A stretch of DNA of 64,000 nucleotides. It comes from Tubulanus polymorphus (taxonomy: Eukaryota > Nemertea > Palaeonemertea > Tubulaniformes > Tubulanidae). The DNA lies in contig NC_134030.1 of the NCBI RefSeq assembly GCF_964204645.1, positions 4,131,855 to 4,195,854 of the forward strand, in the 5' to 3' direction. The notes under the pieces were generated by a model, which made no database searches, was not told the DNA's origin, and saw only the letters and a program-made list of their open reading frames with translations. Below are positions 44,707 through 57,478 of the stretch, piece by piece. Position numbers and translations under genes: made by a program. Position 1 is the first letter of the stretch, and every line of letters starts with the position of its first letter.

Positions 44707-47700
44707 GATATGTCCAAGACATTTTGCCTTGAATATAGATCGTCAAATGAGAGACCAATGTTCGGATAACGCTGGCCTTTTTGACTGCGTTTAAATCATT
44801 CGCCTTTTGACGTTATTTGTCAAGTCCTTCTCCACCGGGAGTGCAGTAAGCTAACTTAAAAGCTAATGAGACAGGCTTGGACAGAAAAAAAAACCTCAAT
44901 CTCTGAAACCTCAATCTCAGAAACCTCAATCCCTGGTGTAACCCTTCACAAATCATAATCAGGATATTGTGAGTTGTGTTGATTTTCATATCAGTTGCAT
45001 CGTCAATCATATTCTGCATTAGCTTTATTCATTTATAAGCGTAACTTAATGAATTCTTCTGAAGAACTTTCTCATGAGCAGAATATAGAAACCAATTTGT
45101 AAAATGATCCTCTTCATTACCGGATAGGTGATGTATACACGTATTGCGCTATATCATAGTTAAAATTAGTTTCAACGACGAATTAAAAGTTAATTTGGGT
45201 GTGACTTAAGTAATCAATATGTACAGAGTGCAATGTATTTGCCAGTAGCTGTAAAATCTTCGACAGCTAAACGATTGAGAATCAACCCTTTTAATCTCGT
45301 CGTTTATCCTAAAATCCTTTGTTAATGTTCTGTTAGACGAATTTTAACGAGGCACAAAAACAGAAGACGCCGTGACGTCGACAGCTTCGTTTGACGGGCG
45401 CGAAAAACAACCTGCATCAATTAAAACTGATCCCTTTATCCGGTTCAGGATTTTCGCGTCTTTTCGACGACTTTGCCGACGAAAACTCAGTGAAGTCGCC
45501 AGAGACGCAGATGGCCTCTCGGAAACACTAATTAGGTTCGGCTCGAAACTGCATTACAGAACGAAAAATACTTGCACAATATGACGCTCGTAAAAGCGCT
45601 GTGAAAGTCATTACTTCGCTCATCTTTCGTTAGTCACGTGATCGCGCGATCAACGTTCACACCTGCGACCTCAGGTAAACTTTGGGGACGACTTAAAGAG
45701 GTAATTTTCAGACAGTTCATTAATCAGACATATACCACCATCGGTATTGCTGTTGGGATAATTTGTAGAACTGATATTATCAGGGGGCCTCGCGTTTGAA
45801 ACTTTCGTCGAAAATTAACATCCACTGATGAGAGAGACTTTGCTCGATTCTGAAGCGTTAGGAACCAAGAATTGTTCCTTCTAAACAGATGGCATCTTGA
45901 TAATAAATTCTGATATCTTCATTACTCAAATCTCTTCGGATTCAGTCTAATGCACGCGCGCCCGCCAAAAAGCCTTCCGGTCGTCTCAATAAGAGGCCAT
46001 ATTGTTGACACGTGTCCGCGGTAATTTACATATTTTGTCGTGCGACTAGCGCGTCATAATCCGTGTCCGTTGCGAACCGTGTCATCCTCGCGCATGTCGC
46101 CGGAAAATAACAATGCAGTATAAATTCAACCATAAAACGACAAGATTTGCCGTAAACCTCATTAAAGACGGTCTCTTCCGATAAGGAAGGAAATCGTATT
46201 GTCTATTTCGAGTACCCTCAACTTCCCATAAAAAATAGTGTTTTATTGTACGAACGCGTACACCTGTTATCGCCGTATTTCCTCCACATAGTTCCGTATT
46301 TATCATCTGGCGAAGAAGTGTCAATTTTAAGCGAAATGCCAGATTCATCCGTCGCCACCGAAAACAGCAATGAAGTTTTTAAATATAAAATAGGGCAGTG
46401 CGCGCTCCGCGGCGACGTCGGTGCGCCAAAGGTCGAAGTGCGTCGTCGAGCACGAGGCCGAGATAAGAACAAAGCCGATTTGTAATTCTCGCGAGAATTG
46501 GCGTGAAATATGTAGAAGTAAAGCTACTTATTCTGGCGAATTTAACCGACTCTTTGATGAAACTCCAGAGCGTAAAACGACTTTATCTAGTCCATCGTGA
46601 ATAACACGATTGTAAATTCATTAACGAGTAGAAATGATGCTTTAGTATTTACGTACATATAGTGGCTTGCTGGCGATATCCATTCAATAATTCAAACATT
46701 CGCCCATCTTCAATTCATTTTAGTTTAAATTCAAATAAGAACCGAATATTGATTTATCCGAATTTTAGAAAAGTTTTATCTTCAGTTGTATTTAAACACA
46801 ATTTTTCTACGTGTGTCATAGCTGTAACGCGATGACGATGCAGTCGGTCTATTAGAAGTGGCCCGCGCGATGTTCCCCACGATGCAGTACCAAACAGAAT
46901 TAGCTAGAAGTGTCGATGGTCTTGGTCATTTCTCGCGTGTTGGTGCTGCGAGAATCGATAGGACAAATTAACCCCTGTCACGGGTAATTGAATCAGGCTG
47001 GCAATATGATTACGTTAAGCATGATTCAATCAGCTCATTGCGCGACTGCCGAATAAACGTAGTCATTGTGCAAAAGCGGTGACAACGTCACGGTCGTTAA
47101 TTCGACGGCTATTGATGTATATCTGCTTCTACAGCTCTTCGTGTGGTGAACCAGTTTCACATCGCGTTGTTATTTACATGAGGGAAAGAGAGAGAAAAAA
47201 TGAGTAACGCTCTCGGAAGAAGTAGCGATTTCTATAAATGATTTCAGGATTTGATAGGTCAATCGACTTAAGAAATTCGGATGAAGAGTATGTTTTTGTT
47301 TTCACTGTAACAAGGGAATAATTCACATTTCTTTATAAAAAATGAAAGAAATTTTCCGAAAAATTTTGAGGACACTTAAAAAAATTAGGGGGGCTCGTGC
47401 CTCTGGTCCCCTCGGATCCACCCTTGCTTCTATGTAAGATACTCATCCCAAACACAACTAATCGCTGCCGTCTTTCTCAGAATAATTCGACTAAATATTC
47501 CGGGCCATTTTGACACAGCACAAAGTAACCGTAACCGTAGCGGATGAAGCCCCGAGAGAGAAACCAAGAAACCAAGAGATCAAGATTCTAATACGGTTTG
47601 AACAGCTAAACGGACTCATTTTCTTCGGCAAACAATAGCACTAGTCGATAAAGTCGTTAGCAGATGCGACAGAGAGGAAGAGAATAGTGGTTAATTGATG

Positions 47701-50700
47701 CGGCCGGGGGACGTTGCTGTTTGTGAATGTGAAAAAATTAATCGCGATACACGGATTCGCTATCGTCTGTGTTGACACGAGAAATGTCGCCGATTAAACG
47801 TACGATTATCGTTTATCTCTCGCCTGTTTGTTCAACCGACGCACGATTAAACTTAAGATATTCAACATCACGCGTTTAGTTCTCGACTCGTAGCTCTGTA
47901 AAAGTAACCGAGTACATTGATATTTCGATGTGACTTTTTCCGAATAGATACGCGTATATTTGAAAACACGAATGCCCGTCGTAAATGATCGTCCTTAAAA
48001 CTTGCATTAAATATTCACGAGAATACATATATCTCGAATGAACTGCCCCCTGGTGAAATATTTCTATACGCGCGTCCCCTGGTGGCAATAGGCCGACGGC
48101 GGGACGAAGTTGGAAACAATGTCGGAGTAGAACTAGTCGGCGTCCGTCCACCTGTGTTAGCGCCTCGGGGCGAATCCATCATTGACGCGCTTACCGCTGG
48201 AGCTCTTCAGAATGAGAGCCGTCGAGAGACTGTTGTATTTATTACTGATTTCGGTCCACGGGGGAAAATTGATAGGTAAATGCATATAAAAGTGAACGGA
48301 AATGTAGCAATCCGTGGACCAAAAAGTGTTCACGCGAGAGCAATAAAAACTCGATGTCGTTGTTGTTATTGTAGCCGATGGTCATATAGAGAGTCTAGCG
48401 GATTTATAGGTGTTGGAATCTGAGCATATTACAGCTGTTCGCGCTGACTGTGCTCGCGTTTGCTACAAAAATCGTGCGCTCGCTATTAACAATAAATCAG
48501 AAATAATGATCTACTAATACGCGCAAAGAATTCTCGGGGAATGTTTTATTTGCAAAGGTGCTGCGTAAGTAATCTACATCGAAACGACGCATCGGAAACT
48601 ATGAAAGTTCACGAGCGCGTTCACTCTATACTCATTGATCTACTGGCAAATTTACTCTCTTGAAATCAAATAAACCAACGCGTCAACGCGATTTCAACTT
48701 ATTTATACCGTAGATTTCTGCACAATTTGTGGCGATTGATTTTCGTTCTGTCGACAGTGTAAGATAATGAGAAACCTTTCTTCATCAAAACGCGTTCCTT
48801 CATTTTTGCCATCGTCGAATAGTGTACGTCATTTTATCGCTAAAAAGCGTCCTTGATGAAGCTCGGATCAGTTTTACTCGCATTCCTTTTTCGAAAATTG
48901 TGAAAAATTCCCTCGGAATTTCGGTGGGGACTGTTTGCGATGTATAGAGGAAGGAAAGATGTCAAAATCCAGAAATGAATGAGTAATTAAAAGGCTCGCT
49001 TATGATAATTTGTTCAATTTTCAATATACTCAATAAGACAGTGAATTTTAAAATGTCAGTGCGCGCTTTATATAGGTTTGTCAAACATTTTGTCTTCTGG
49101 GTGGTTAAGTGTTCTACTAACTCAGGTCATTGAGAAAGAAGTAATTTGAAATTGTTTTTGAAACTCTTTCTGTGGTGAGTAGGAGACGGAGTTATAAATC
49201 AAACAGTCATTTCCCTCCGTCATCCTTTGTAGAATAACAATCTCGCGATGTCTTTCTGAAAATTAGTTTGCGTGTCATAATGACATTTTGCAGTCAACGC
49301 ATCGAGTTGGACACGGAGGACCTATAAAACAACGTTAAACCACACGATGACGAACGACATTAGCGTTAGAAAATATAGAAGTACGTGTGAAAATTCATCT
49401 ATAGCTCATTAGTGACTATAATTCTCAGTGAATTAAATTCGTCATTCGAACTAATATACCGCACGGCCAGCATTGTTACACACCTAATAGGGGATGATTC
49501 CCGTCCGGGTACCCACAATCCATGAAATTACAAGTTTTATGAGAATAAACTTTTTTTTCTAGCTTTTGCTCTAAACCGAGATATCTCGATCACGTTCAAG
49601 CCAATTGGCGATGCGTAATGCATACACACATCTCCGTAATGAAGAAACTTCGAAGAAAATTGCGATTACAAATTTTCACCAACAGAAGAAAGTGACGGAA
49701 TCAAATTTACTGGCAATCTGCGTTGAGCCACTGTGGGGTATTGTCCACTGAGAGGATCATTGATCAACGGGAAATAAGTCATAGATGGCTCACGTTGTCA
49801 GCTTATAATGACTTACTTATTCGATCGACTTAAGAACTACCTGGCGATGAGCCGGCAAATCTATTATTACATTTTTGCTTTAAAGCACGCTAGCCAGTCA
49901 ATCTAGTACTTGAGAAGTAAACTTATAAATTATGTCATTTCAATTTTGACAAAATGTTGTCTATGGTAGGTATCTTGTGGATTCATCTTTTCATACAATA
50001 TTTTTACGTACGAGCTTCATCGAAAACCTCCATAGAAAATTGATTCCAAATTGATACAAGAGCATTTCCATTTCGGTTCGCCAGATATTGTCTTACATCA
50101 CATTGAAATGTTCAGTTAATACGGGCAACACCTTCAGAACAATCGACTCCCAAGCGACGAATGTGGAAATTGAATTCAGACGCTATGTAACGGGTATATC
50201 GTGGGCAAAATTTCCCAACGGTGAACGGTGTGTCGCGAAACCTTGTTGTCAAATTCGTGGATTGCTTTCGAAATTAATTTGTATTTATGTTCGAAGATGA
50301 TTTTGAGTATTTTTGCAATTTCCGCAACAAAATTGCATTCGGGAAAGTGCTACGTTAAAAGAAGAGCGAAGTCTTAATACGTTGATATCCGAAAAAGATC
50401 TTCGAATAAACGGTAAATTGAAAAATTATTTTTGATAAAAACTAAAATACAAAAAGGTTTGCTGCAAATTTATCACAACGCATGACACATCTCATTACAG
50501 TACTAAGCTTAGTAATTCTTATGTAAAATCAGCTGATCTATTCTTACCTGGTATTTTGTTACTGGTGACGTTTCCCTTTGTGATTCAGCGTGAAACTATA
50601 CGAGATCAAGTTCTACGTCGAGTTTAGAGCATTTAGCAGTTGTAGCCGACTAATCTACCGGCCACATGTCCGTACAATTTGTCGTCTTGGGTTGAAATGA

Positions 50701-53700
50701 AGAGAAGAACGCTTGTACGCAGCTCTCAATTACCGTACCAATCTAATTTGCAGCTTGTCGTCCGTCTTCGGGGAATATTCGTCAATTCGGCACAACCTGC
50801 GCGTGAATTTCTCTTTTTAGCGCGCGCTATTCGGTGTGGCCTGCGCGTGTGTGTTCGTGTTGTCAAAATTCGTCTGCGCCGGTGTTTATATAAATATTTC
50901 AAACGCGACAAAGACGCTGCGTGTAGTTTTTATTCGCCTCCTAAATGCTTCGTTATTATCATCGTCATAATCTGATCTGGTGGGAGGCTTCAATTATTAA
51001 TGTTCGGTGCTCATTGGTTGCCGAGCGCTGGCGAACAATGACGAATTTCGTTCGGTCGTTCGTCGAACCTGCTCTAGGAGGCTGGATTCCTGTAATATAC
51101 ACCTGTAAACGCGAGGCTAATGAAGTAGCGTTTGTCTTCGTATTACTGTCGGCAAATACATTGTCAACCGCTCGAAACACGAGACTTCTAATAGCGATGA
51201 TGGTGGTGGTACATTATTGACGATCTATAATAATAAACGAAACAAAACGATCCAACATCAAAAAACACAATGATAAAACACTATACTTTTGTCGTCGGAC
51301 GCTCACAATAATTTGATTACGTTCAAAAACCGCGCAGTACAATAGTTTATAAAATATTTAGCACCTGAGCTCGTTTTAGGTATTCTATATGGGGAACAAA
51401 AAAGAACCACTAGATTTACTGAAGATAAGCTAAGTTGAGAAGTTTCAAATAGGACTGCAAAGCATTACCAGATTAACTGGAGATAAAGCCACGAAATTGC
51501 ATGGTGCTTTTCCACAATTTCGATATTTCAGCTCGAGGCGATAAGAATTATTTGATAATGAAAAGTTCGATTCATTAAAAATGTTGCAAATATATTCTTA
51601 CCTCCGCAACTAGTTGCATACTACAAGCATTATCATCCCGCGGTCGGAAGAGGCATTGCCTTTACCGGAGTTGGCCGCACCTGTTCCGACCGAGCCAGAA
51701 AGAAACAAGTGAACTGGAAGAATTTAAGTATTCATTGTCGCAAACGCTCGCTCGTCCGATGCCGGAGGCAGTAACGGACGTTTGAGATGAGTCTAATTAC
51801 GAGACCTCATGTTTCTCGCACCGCGCACGCACCAATTATTGCAAACAACGTTTGATTGTGGTACTTAGGACACTTCCGCGCACCTATAATTTTCATTCGA
51901 CCTGACCGTGCGCACGAGCTGGGTTATCGCGCCCTGTTTGTGTTGGACTACACAGTTAAGAACTAATTAGTTCTCATTTCTTACATCGTTATTATTTACG
52001 CGTTACTATCAATGTTTGGGATTCGAATTTCTGCAGTTAAACATTGAGGTTCTGCCCATAGAAACGTTCGATATTCCTTGAGATGAAACCGTTAACAGAA
52101 ACGACTTTTTCAAGAAAATCTCAAATCAGTCAAATAAAGAGATACCACCAACTGAAGTGGGTGTTAGAATATTTATAATTAATCTTTGCGCGAATTTTAT
52201 TGAAATGACAATAGAATTGAAGTTGAATAAAGCACGTCTTGCTAATTATCGGAATTGAATATGTTTAATTTTTAAACACGTGCACTATGTTTGCGTTTTC
52301 CTGCTGATTTAATTATCTAGTGTGGACCTGTAGCCCTTGAGCACACGCAGAGTTCCACAACGGTTTGTTCATTTTTATTTCAATCATTATAATAGTAACA
52401 ATTTTGTTGTAAATTTCTGCTACGTTGTCAATCGATGAGCCGAACGCTGCTGCTTGACTGTCTTCGTGTACGTTACCATTTCACGTATTTCATAAAGATA
52501 ATTCGTTTTCGATCGAAAATCTGGTGGTGCCTTGCGAACCATAATCGTGTAACCGAAGTTGAGTTAAAATGAAATAAAATAAAACGTAAATCACAGTATT
52601 ACAGTAGAATAGCCACTCTCTGACGTGGAGAATAGATTAAGATCGAATTTTATTTATCAAAATTTAAATCTTTGATTTCAGTTTTTTTATTCTTTTGAAA
52701 TCAAGTTTGAATAAAGTTCGCTTTTACAGTTCTCTTAATACACGCACTATCATAATTGAACTAGAATATTCATTAAACACAGAAAAAATCCCAGGTTGTA
52801 ACTATCTCCATTCCTCAGTCTAATCGTATATATATTTTCATAGTTTAGCTTAATCATAATAATTGTGTAATTTTACATTTTGTCGCAGATGTTAATATTG
52901 TGTTACTGTAACATGGATATTGTGTTTCAAGTGATCCATAAGTCAAATGAAGCCCACGAAACGTCTATGAAATTTTAGGAGTTTGTTCAATTTGTTTCAT
53001 ACGTTTTGCGAATTACCGATTCGATCGACCAGTCTGTTTGATGTAGCAGGTGTGTGGCTAGAGAATAGAGAACTCGGACTCGACGGGTTGTCAGCCCCCG
53101 CCGCTGAGTGCAGAAGAACGGACAATATTCTATGCTGGTTTTGATCAACGATCAACGATCGCGTATCAGAGGAGAATGATGTCATCGTGTCACTGAAATA
53201 AGATATCATCTGGAACACGACACTGATTCAAAATATCCCTCTTAAATGAAGGTCTTTTAGATGCTAAGAAATACAAGTTGAAATAGAATTTGTTTCGTCC
53301 TACGAAACTAGTTTTGGCACTGCTGAGGAAAGTGGGCCGGACGCCATTCTTAACCCGGGGATAAAAGAAATGTTGCTATTATACCCGATTCATCGGACAA
53401 CAAAGACCTGTAAAAATCTGAATCGACAGTTAATGGGTTTTAAAGTCAGGGGCGATATCGAGTTAATGTATGGCTATTTGATCTTTTAATGAACACACGT
53501 GGCCGGCACACAAAATGCCTTATAGCCCGTGAAACAAATCCAAACAATTGAAATGTAAGGTTTTTGTCAAAGTTGTGTATCTTCAATGTGAACAGCTCTT
53601 TCCATGTAAATGTCTTAGGTCCTGTTTCTTAGACATTTACATGAACTTACGTAGATTAAAAAAAACATCATATGTACTAACAACATAACGAGAGTGGATA

Positions 53701-54466
53701 TGAATAATTTTCCCGGGGATTGTTCCACCGTCCTCACGTTCGACTTTGACATCAGTCCTACACAAAGTCAAAGCAAAAAACAACTTCGCATTCGATTCGG
53801 TTTGATTTGTAAAATACTTTAATATCTTAATATTAGTATATATTAATATAATAATGAAGCTACATATTTATCACTATATGATTTTATCTTTGAAATTAAG
53901 CTCAAAAGCGTTCGGATATACGTACTAACAGTGCACGGTCAATGCACGTATATGCGTGGAATAATCATTTGGAATTACTCAAACGATTACTACACGGTAT
54001 ATTATGAAAACGAAGTAAGGTTTTAATTTGTTTAACTATAAACTGTTCATTGTCGCGCCTTTCAGTCAAAACAGACAAACATTCCCCGTTTACAATGACC
54101 AATCTTAATCTTGGAAATTCAATTCAGAGTTTCCCAACTGTAAAAAAGGGGTTAATATATTCTCTAAAGCTGGCGATTGTTATGGATTGTGAACCCTAGC
54201 GCAAATTAACGGTGTACATGATTTATACATGACCTTATCTATGAAATTCACATGAAATATCAAAAATGATTATTTCACATGATGTTGATGTTATCACAAC
54301 GCAACAAATAAAATAATCTCTCTCGCATAAGTAATACATTATGTCATCAATAACTCTTTGAAATAGAAGACATTTTTCATCATTGAAAAAGTATGAAAAT
54401 GTTCTAATCGCGCTAGTTCGAGACTAGAATTGTATATGAGAATCTATCCACAAAGCGAAGGAATTG
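44707..54466. other. About 10 kb gene-poor stretch
   Basis: I recognise no coding gene between the tRNA-Val and the aquaglyceroporin. It contains a 15 bp x 3 tandem repeat at 44891-44935 and several CpG-bearing patches (about 45360-45490, 46370-46470, 47690-47840, 48060-48180 and 50810-50900). Short frames on both strands lack family matches and paired splice sites. The position beside a developmental bHLH gene would fit a cis-regulatory landscape, but that is inference only. Confidence 0.45.
44891..44935. repeat. 15 bp tandem repeat, three units
   Basis: Three consecutive units of the form aaacctcaatctctg (the second with an a for t near its end, the third with c for t) span 44891-44935. 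No coding role is apparent. Confidence 0.85.
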
Positions 54467-56542
54467 TTAGCATTGTTCACACGATTCCTCGAAGTTATCA
54501 TCATCAGCATCATCAGCATTATGAGCCAGAGCTTTGAGTAAAAGGCCGTCAGATTCAACTAAAAATATATTGAGAATGATACATATGTTATTCTATGCAA
54601 GTGTCAGTTGGAATTTGAGAATTTCCCTAGGTGACTAAGCAATTTGAGAAGTAATTCAAGCACGCACCGTTTCCGTCGGATTTTTCGTAATTTTTCTGTG
54701 GCCAGTGCAGTTCGACAAGTAGTTCATATAACAGCCCACCAATGATACAACCAATGATGGGCGCTACTATACCTATCCAGAAATAACCGTAATTTCTTAT
54801 ACTGAAATATCAAGGATTAAGATGTCAGCTTTCTTTAAGATTGTGAAGATTTGTGGCTGTAACTCATTTTACGCTGGGCAGAACATGGACAGAGTTTCGA
54901 GTAAAAGAGCATCGGATTCAACATAAAGTTATCATTTCAAAAGTTTCAGTTGTGATCACTTTTCTTTCTAATTGAATAAAGTAATTGTCCCGTACCTAAA
55001 TGTTTCAACACCCCATCCGGCCATTAGCGTAAACAATCTCGGTGGCAGATCTCTGGCCGGGTTTAGGATAGCGCCGGCATTACCGACGAATCCAGAAAGA
55101 AGAGCTATGATTGAAAATCCCAATACGAACGGGAAAAGAGATTTCGACGGTGCAAATTCATTCCGTTGGTCGATTAAACCTAGAATAACATAGGCTAGAA
55201 CTGCTGACGATACCACCTTTTGAAAAAGAGAAAATTATGAATTCATTACATGACAACATTTATTCATAATGCCGACCTACGCCCGGCTTTATGAATCGTA
55301 TGAAAGAATATTTTTCAGATGTTTTTCCAAATCACTTTAAAAGGTTACCGTGTCCCATACGCAGGTACCGATGCTCGCATCTGGTCCCGGATATGTGGCA
55401 AATATGCCTGCAGTGGCGAGTGGACCAGTCACATATCGTGTACCATTGTCCAGTGCATTTAAATCATCTACGAAATAAAAATGTTATTTCATGTATTTCA
55501 ATAATGCTATTTCAATTGCAAATTATTGTTAAAGAGGTGTTAAACAAATGCTTAGTTGCAAGTTAGGAACTGATCTCTAACAATAAAGAAGTGATGATTC
55601 CACTATGTTGTGGGGAGTTTCTCCAATTCAATTTTTGTCCGGTTTGCTCCACTCACCTACGATGTTTATGTAAATAACCGGACACGATAAAAACGAGCCG
55701 ATGAGTTGGGCGCAGATGTAAACGAGAACTTTCTTCCAAGGAAATCTACCGAGAACAGCGAACATGATTGTAACTGCCGGGTTGATGTGGCCACCTGTAT
55801 GCACAAAATAACCGACATTTCATACACATTTCCGCTGATAGTTTAAAATAGGCTTCATTTAAGATTTCAAATTGATAATTCAGCTAACCTGATACACCGG
55901 CACACATGTAAACCCCCATCGCCACTCCAATCCCATAGCCCCATTGAACCGTGTTTATATTACCGATGTGACGATTTTTACCTAGCACCATTTGAGCTAC
56001 CCCGGAATTTCCTAGAAGCTATATAAAAGAAGATTGTGTTACTTTTAACAGTACATGTAGACCCTAAAACTAGTTTTATTGTGAAACGTCTAATTTGACA
56101 GTAAAAGTATATATAGGGAAAACTTGACAATATTGTTCATACCATTAAGGTAAAAGTGCCCAAGAGCTCAGCTAAAAATTCTCGCACATATACATTCGAT
56201 ATACGAAGCTTGGAAACAACTTTTTCCTTGAAGGATTTCTTCCTTTTACTGCCATCTGAAACTGGAACGACAACGTGGCTTTTGCAATGAATTATTTACG
56301 TTATGAATTTATCTGCACAGAAGTGAATATAATAAGCATTGATTTTGCAGGGTTAACAAATATGATGAATCTCGCTCATTCCCTCCCGCGGAGAGAGGCT
56401 AGCATAGACATATCTTATGATCAAAATATTACGATAGATAGAATTTAGATGAACAATGACATACTTAAGCTAGTTCGCAGTTTGAAATTATTAGCAAATG
56501 AAAATATTCCGAAAATAGCACTGGCCTACCTAAGTCTTCCAT
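54467..56542 (-). CDS. AQP: Aquaglyceroporin (glycerol/water channel)
   Basis: Eight minus-strand exons: 56542-56530 (13 nt), 56255-56143, 56018-55889, 55794-55657, 55467-55349, 55216-54996, 54801-54668 and 54558-54467. They join to 319 aa, normal for aquaglyceroporins. The protein has six membrane segments and two half-helices with NPA at about 90-92 (GGHINPAVT) and NPA at about 223-225 (NPARDLPPRLF). The Asp after the second NPA-Arg marks the glycerol-conducting group (AQP3/7/9/10-like). It passes glycerol, water and small solutes through the plasma membrane. The very short first exon (MEDL) was found from phase and donor, so it is less certain than the rest. The C-terminal tail is acidic (DDADDDNFEE). 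It is divergent from the SLC37-type gene (936 bp between start codons). Confidence 0.93.
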
Positions 56543-57478
56543 GGCTGGCCTGGTGTAATACTGGCAGTCTAATGACTGGTGTCTTCTATAATCTTTACCG
56601 AGCTCGTATTCAAAGAAATGGTTATTCTATTTCAATTATAGCCTATGTGTCTTGTCGGCCAAAACTCGTTTTCTGTTAGCTTTACTCTTACAATGTTTGA
56701 AAATGTTTAACCAAGGTGTTGAGTTCCATTTCTTTTTGAATTCAACGTAATCTTTTGTTAATTTCATAATACATCAAAAAATGTCGATGAATTAAAATAT
56801 GTATTTTGTATCATTCACAGCAATTCCAGAGCCTTCATTCCAAAGTTGGATTTTTTCCACCAAAAACAGGACACCTAGACAAGGCTGGACTGTGTCCTGA
56901 GATTTTTGAATCCGATGTTCCAGGGTAGAACATATTCAACTGGGTACCATCTGGCTAGCTCGGAGCCTCTATCTAGATTCAAACCAGGGGCAATGAATCT
57001 GGTGCCAACCCACCGGCCCTCGTAAATTTGTGTGCATGACTTCCCGAGTGAGTGACGCCCGGCGTTTCACCGCGGCTCTTTTAGTTCATTGCTATATGAA
57101 GCTAAACGTTTCTCGGTGGCTTTCTTCTGTTTTTGATTATGAGTGAGGCTAAAAAATGTGATGTTCGTTCCGATACGTCACACCCTCGAAATACTGAGGA
57201 CTCACGAACCTATTGCATCCCGTGAAAGTTTGATAAGTTATTTAGACTGGCAACCAGTCTAATTTTCTATGCGAATAAAGTTTATTGTATTGTATTGTGT
57301 TGCGTTGCTTTGTACCCTGGTGACTAGAATTGAGAACTCAGTAGCACTGGAACCAGGAAGTGAAATTTGAGGAGTCTGCTGATCTGTCAGTTTTCAGTTG
57401 CTGATGTTTGTTCTAGTGATTATTTCAGCATGATTTAAACGGCGTTAATTTAAGTGAAGTCGACGTAACCGTCCAGCT
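56543..57478. promoter_or_regulatory. Intergenic region between the AQP and SLC37-type start codons
   Basis: A 936 bp spacer separates two divergent genes, so it probably holds both promoters. It also contains an AATAAAG followed by (TATTG) units near 57275-57300, typical of the 3' tail of a retroelement. No extra gene is seen. Confidence 0.4.

Noticed and set aside
46246-46485. 79-codon plus-strand frame with a basic C-terminus
   Set aside because: Overlapped by open frames on the other strand, with no recognised motif.
48015-48179. Minus-strand 54-codon frame starting MDSPRGANTGG
   Set aside because: It has codon-like composition but is short, has no recognised domain and no clear donor to a further exon; kept out for lack of support.
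52997-53218. Minus-strand 73-codon Ser-rich frame
   Set aside because: Low-complexity Ser/Pro composition with no homologous family or splice context; could be a UTR exon but cannot be shown.
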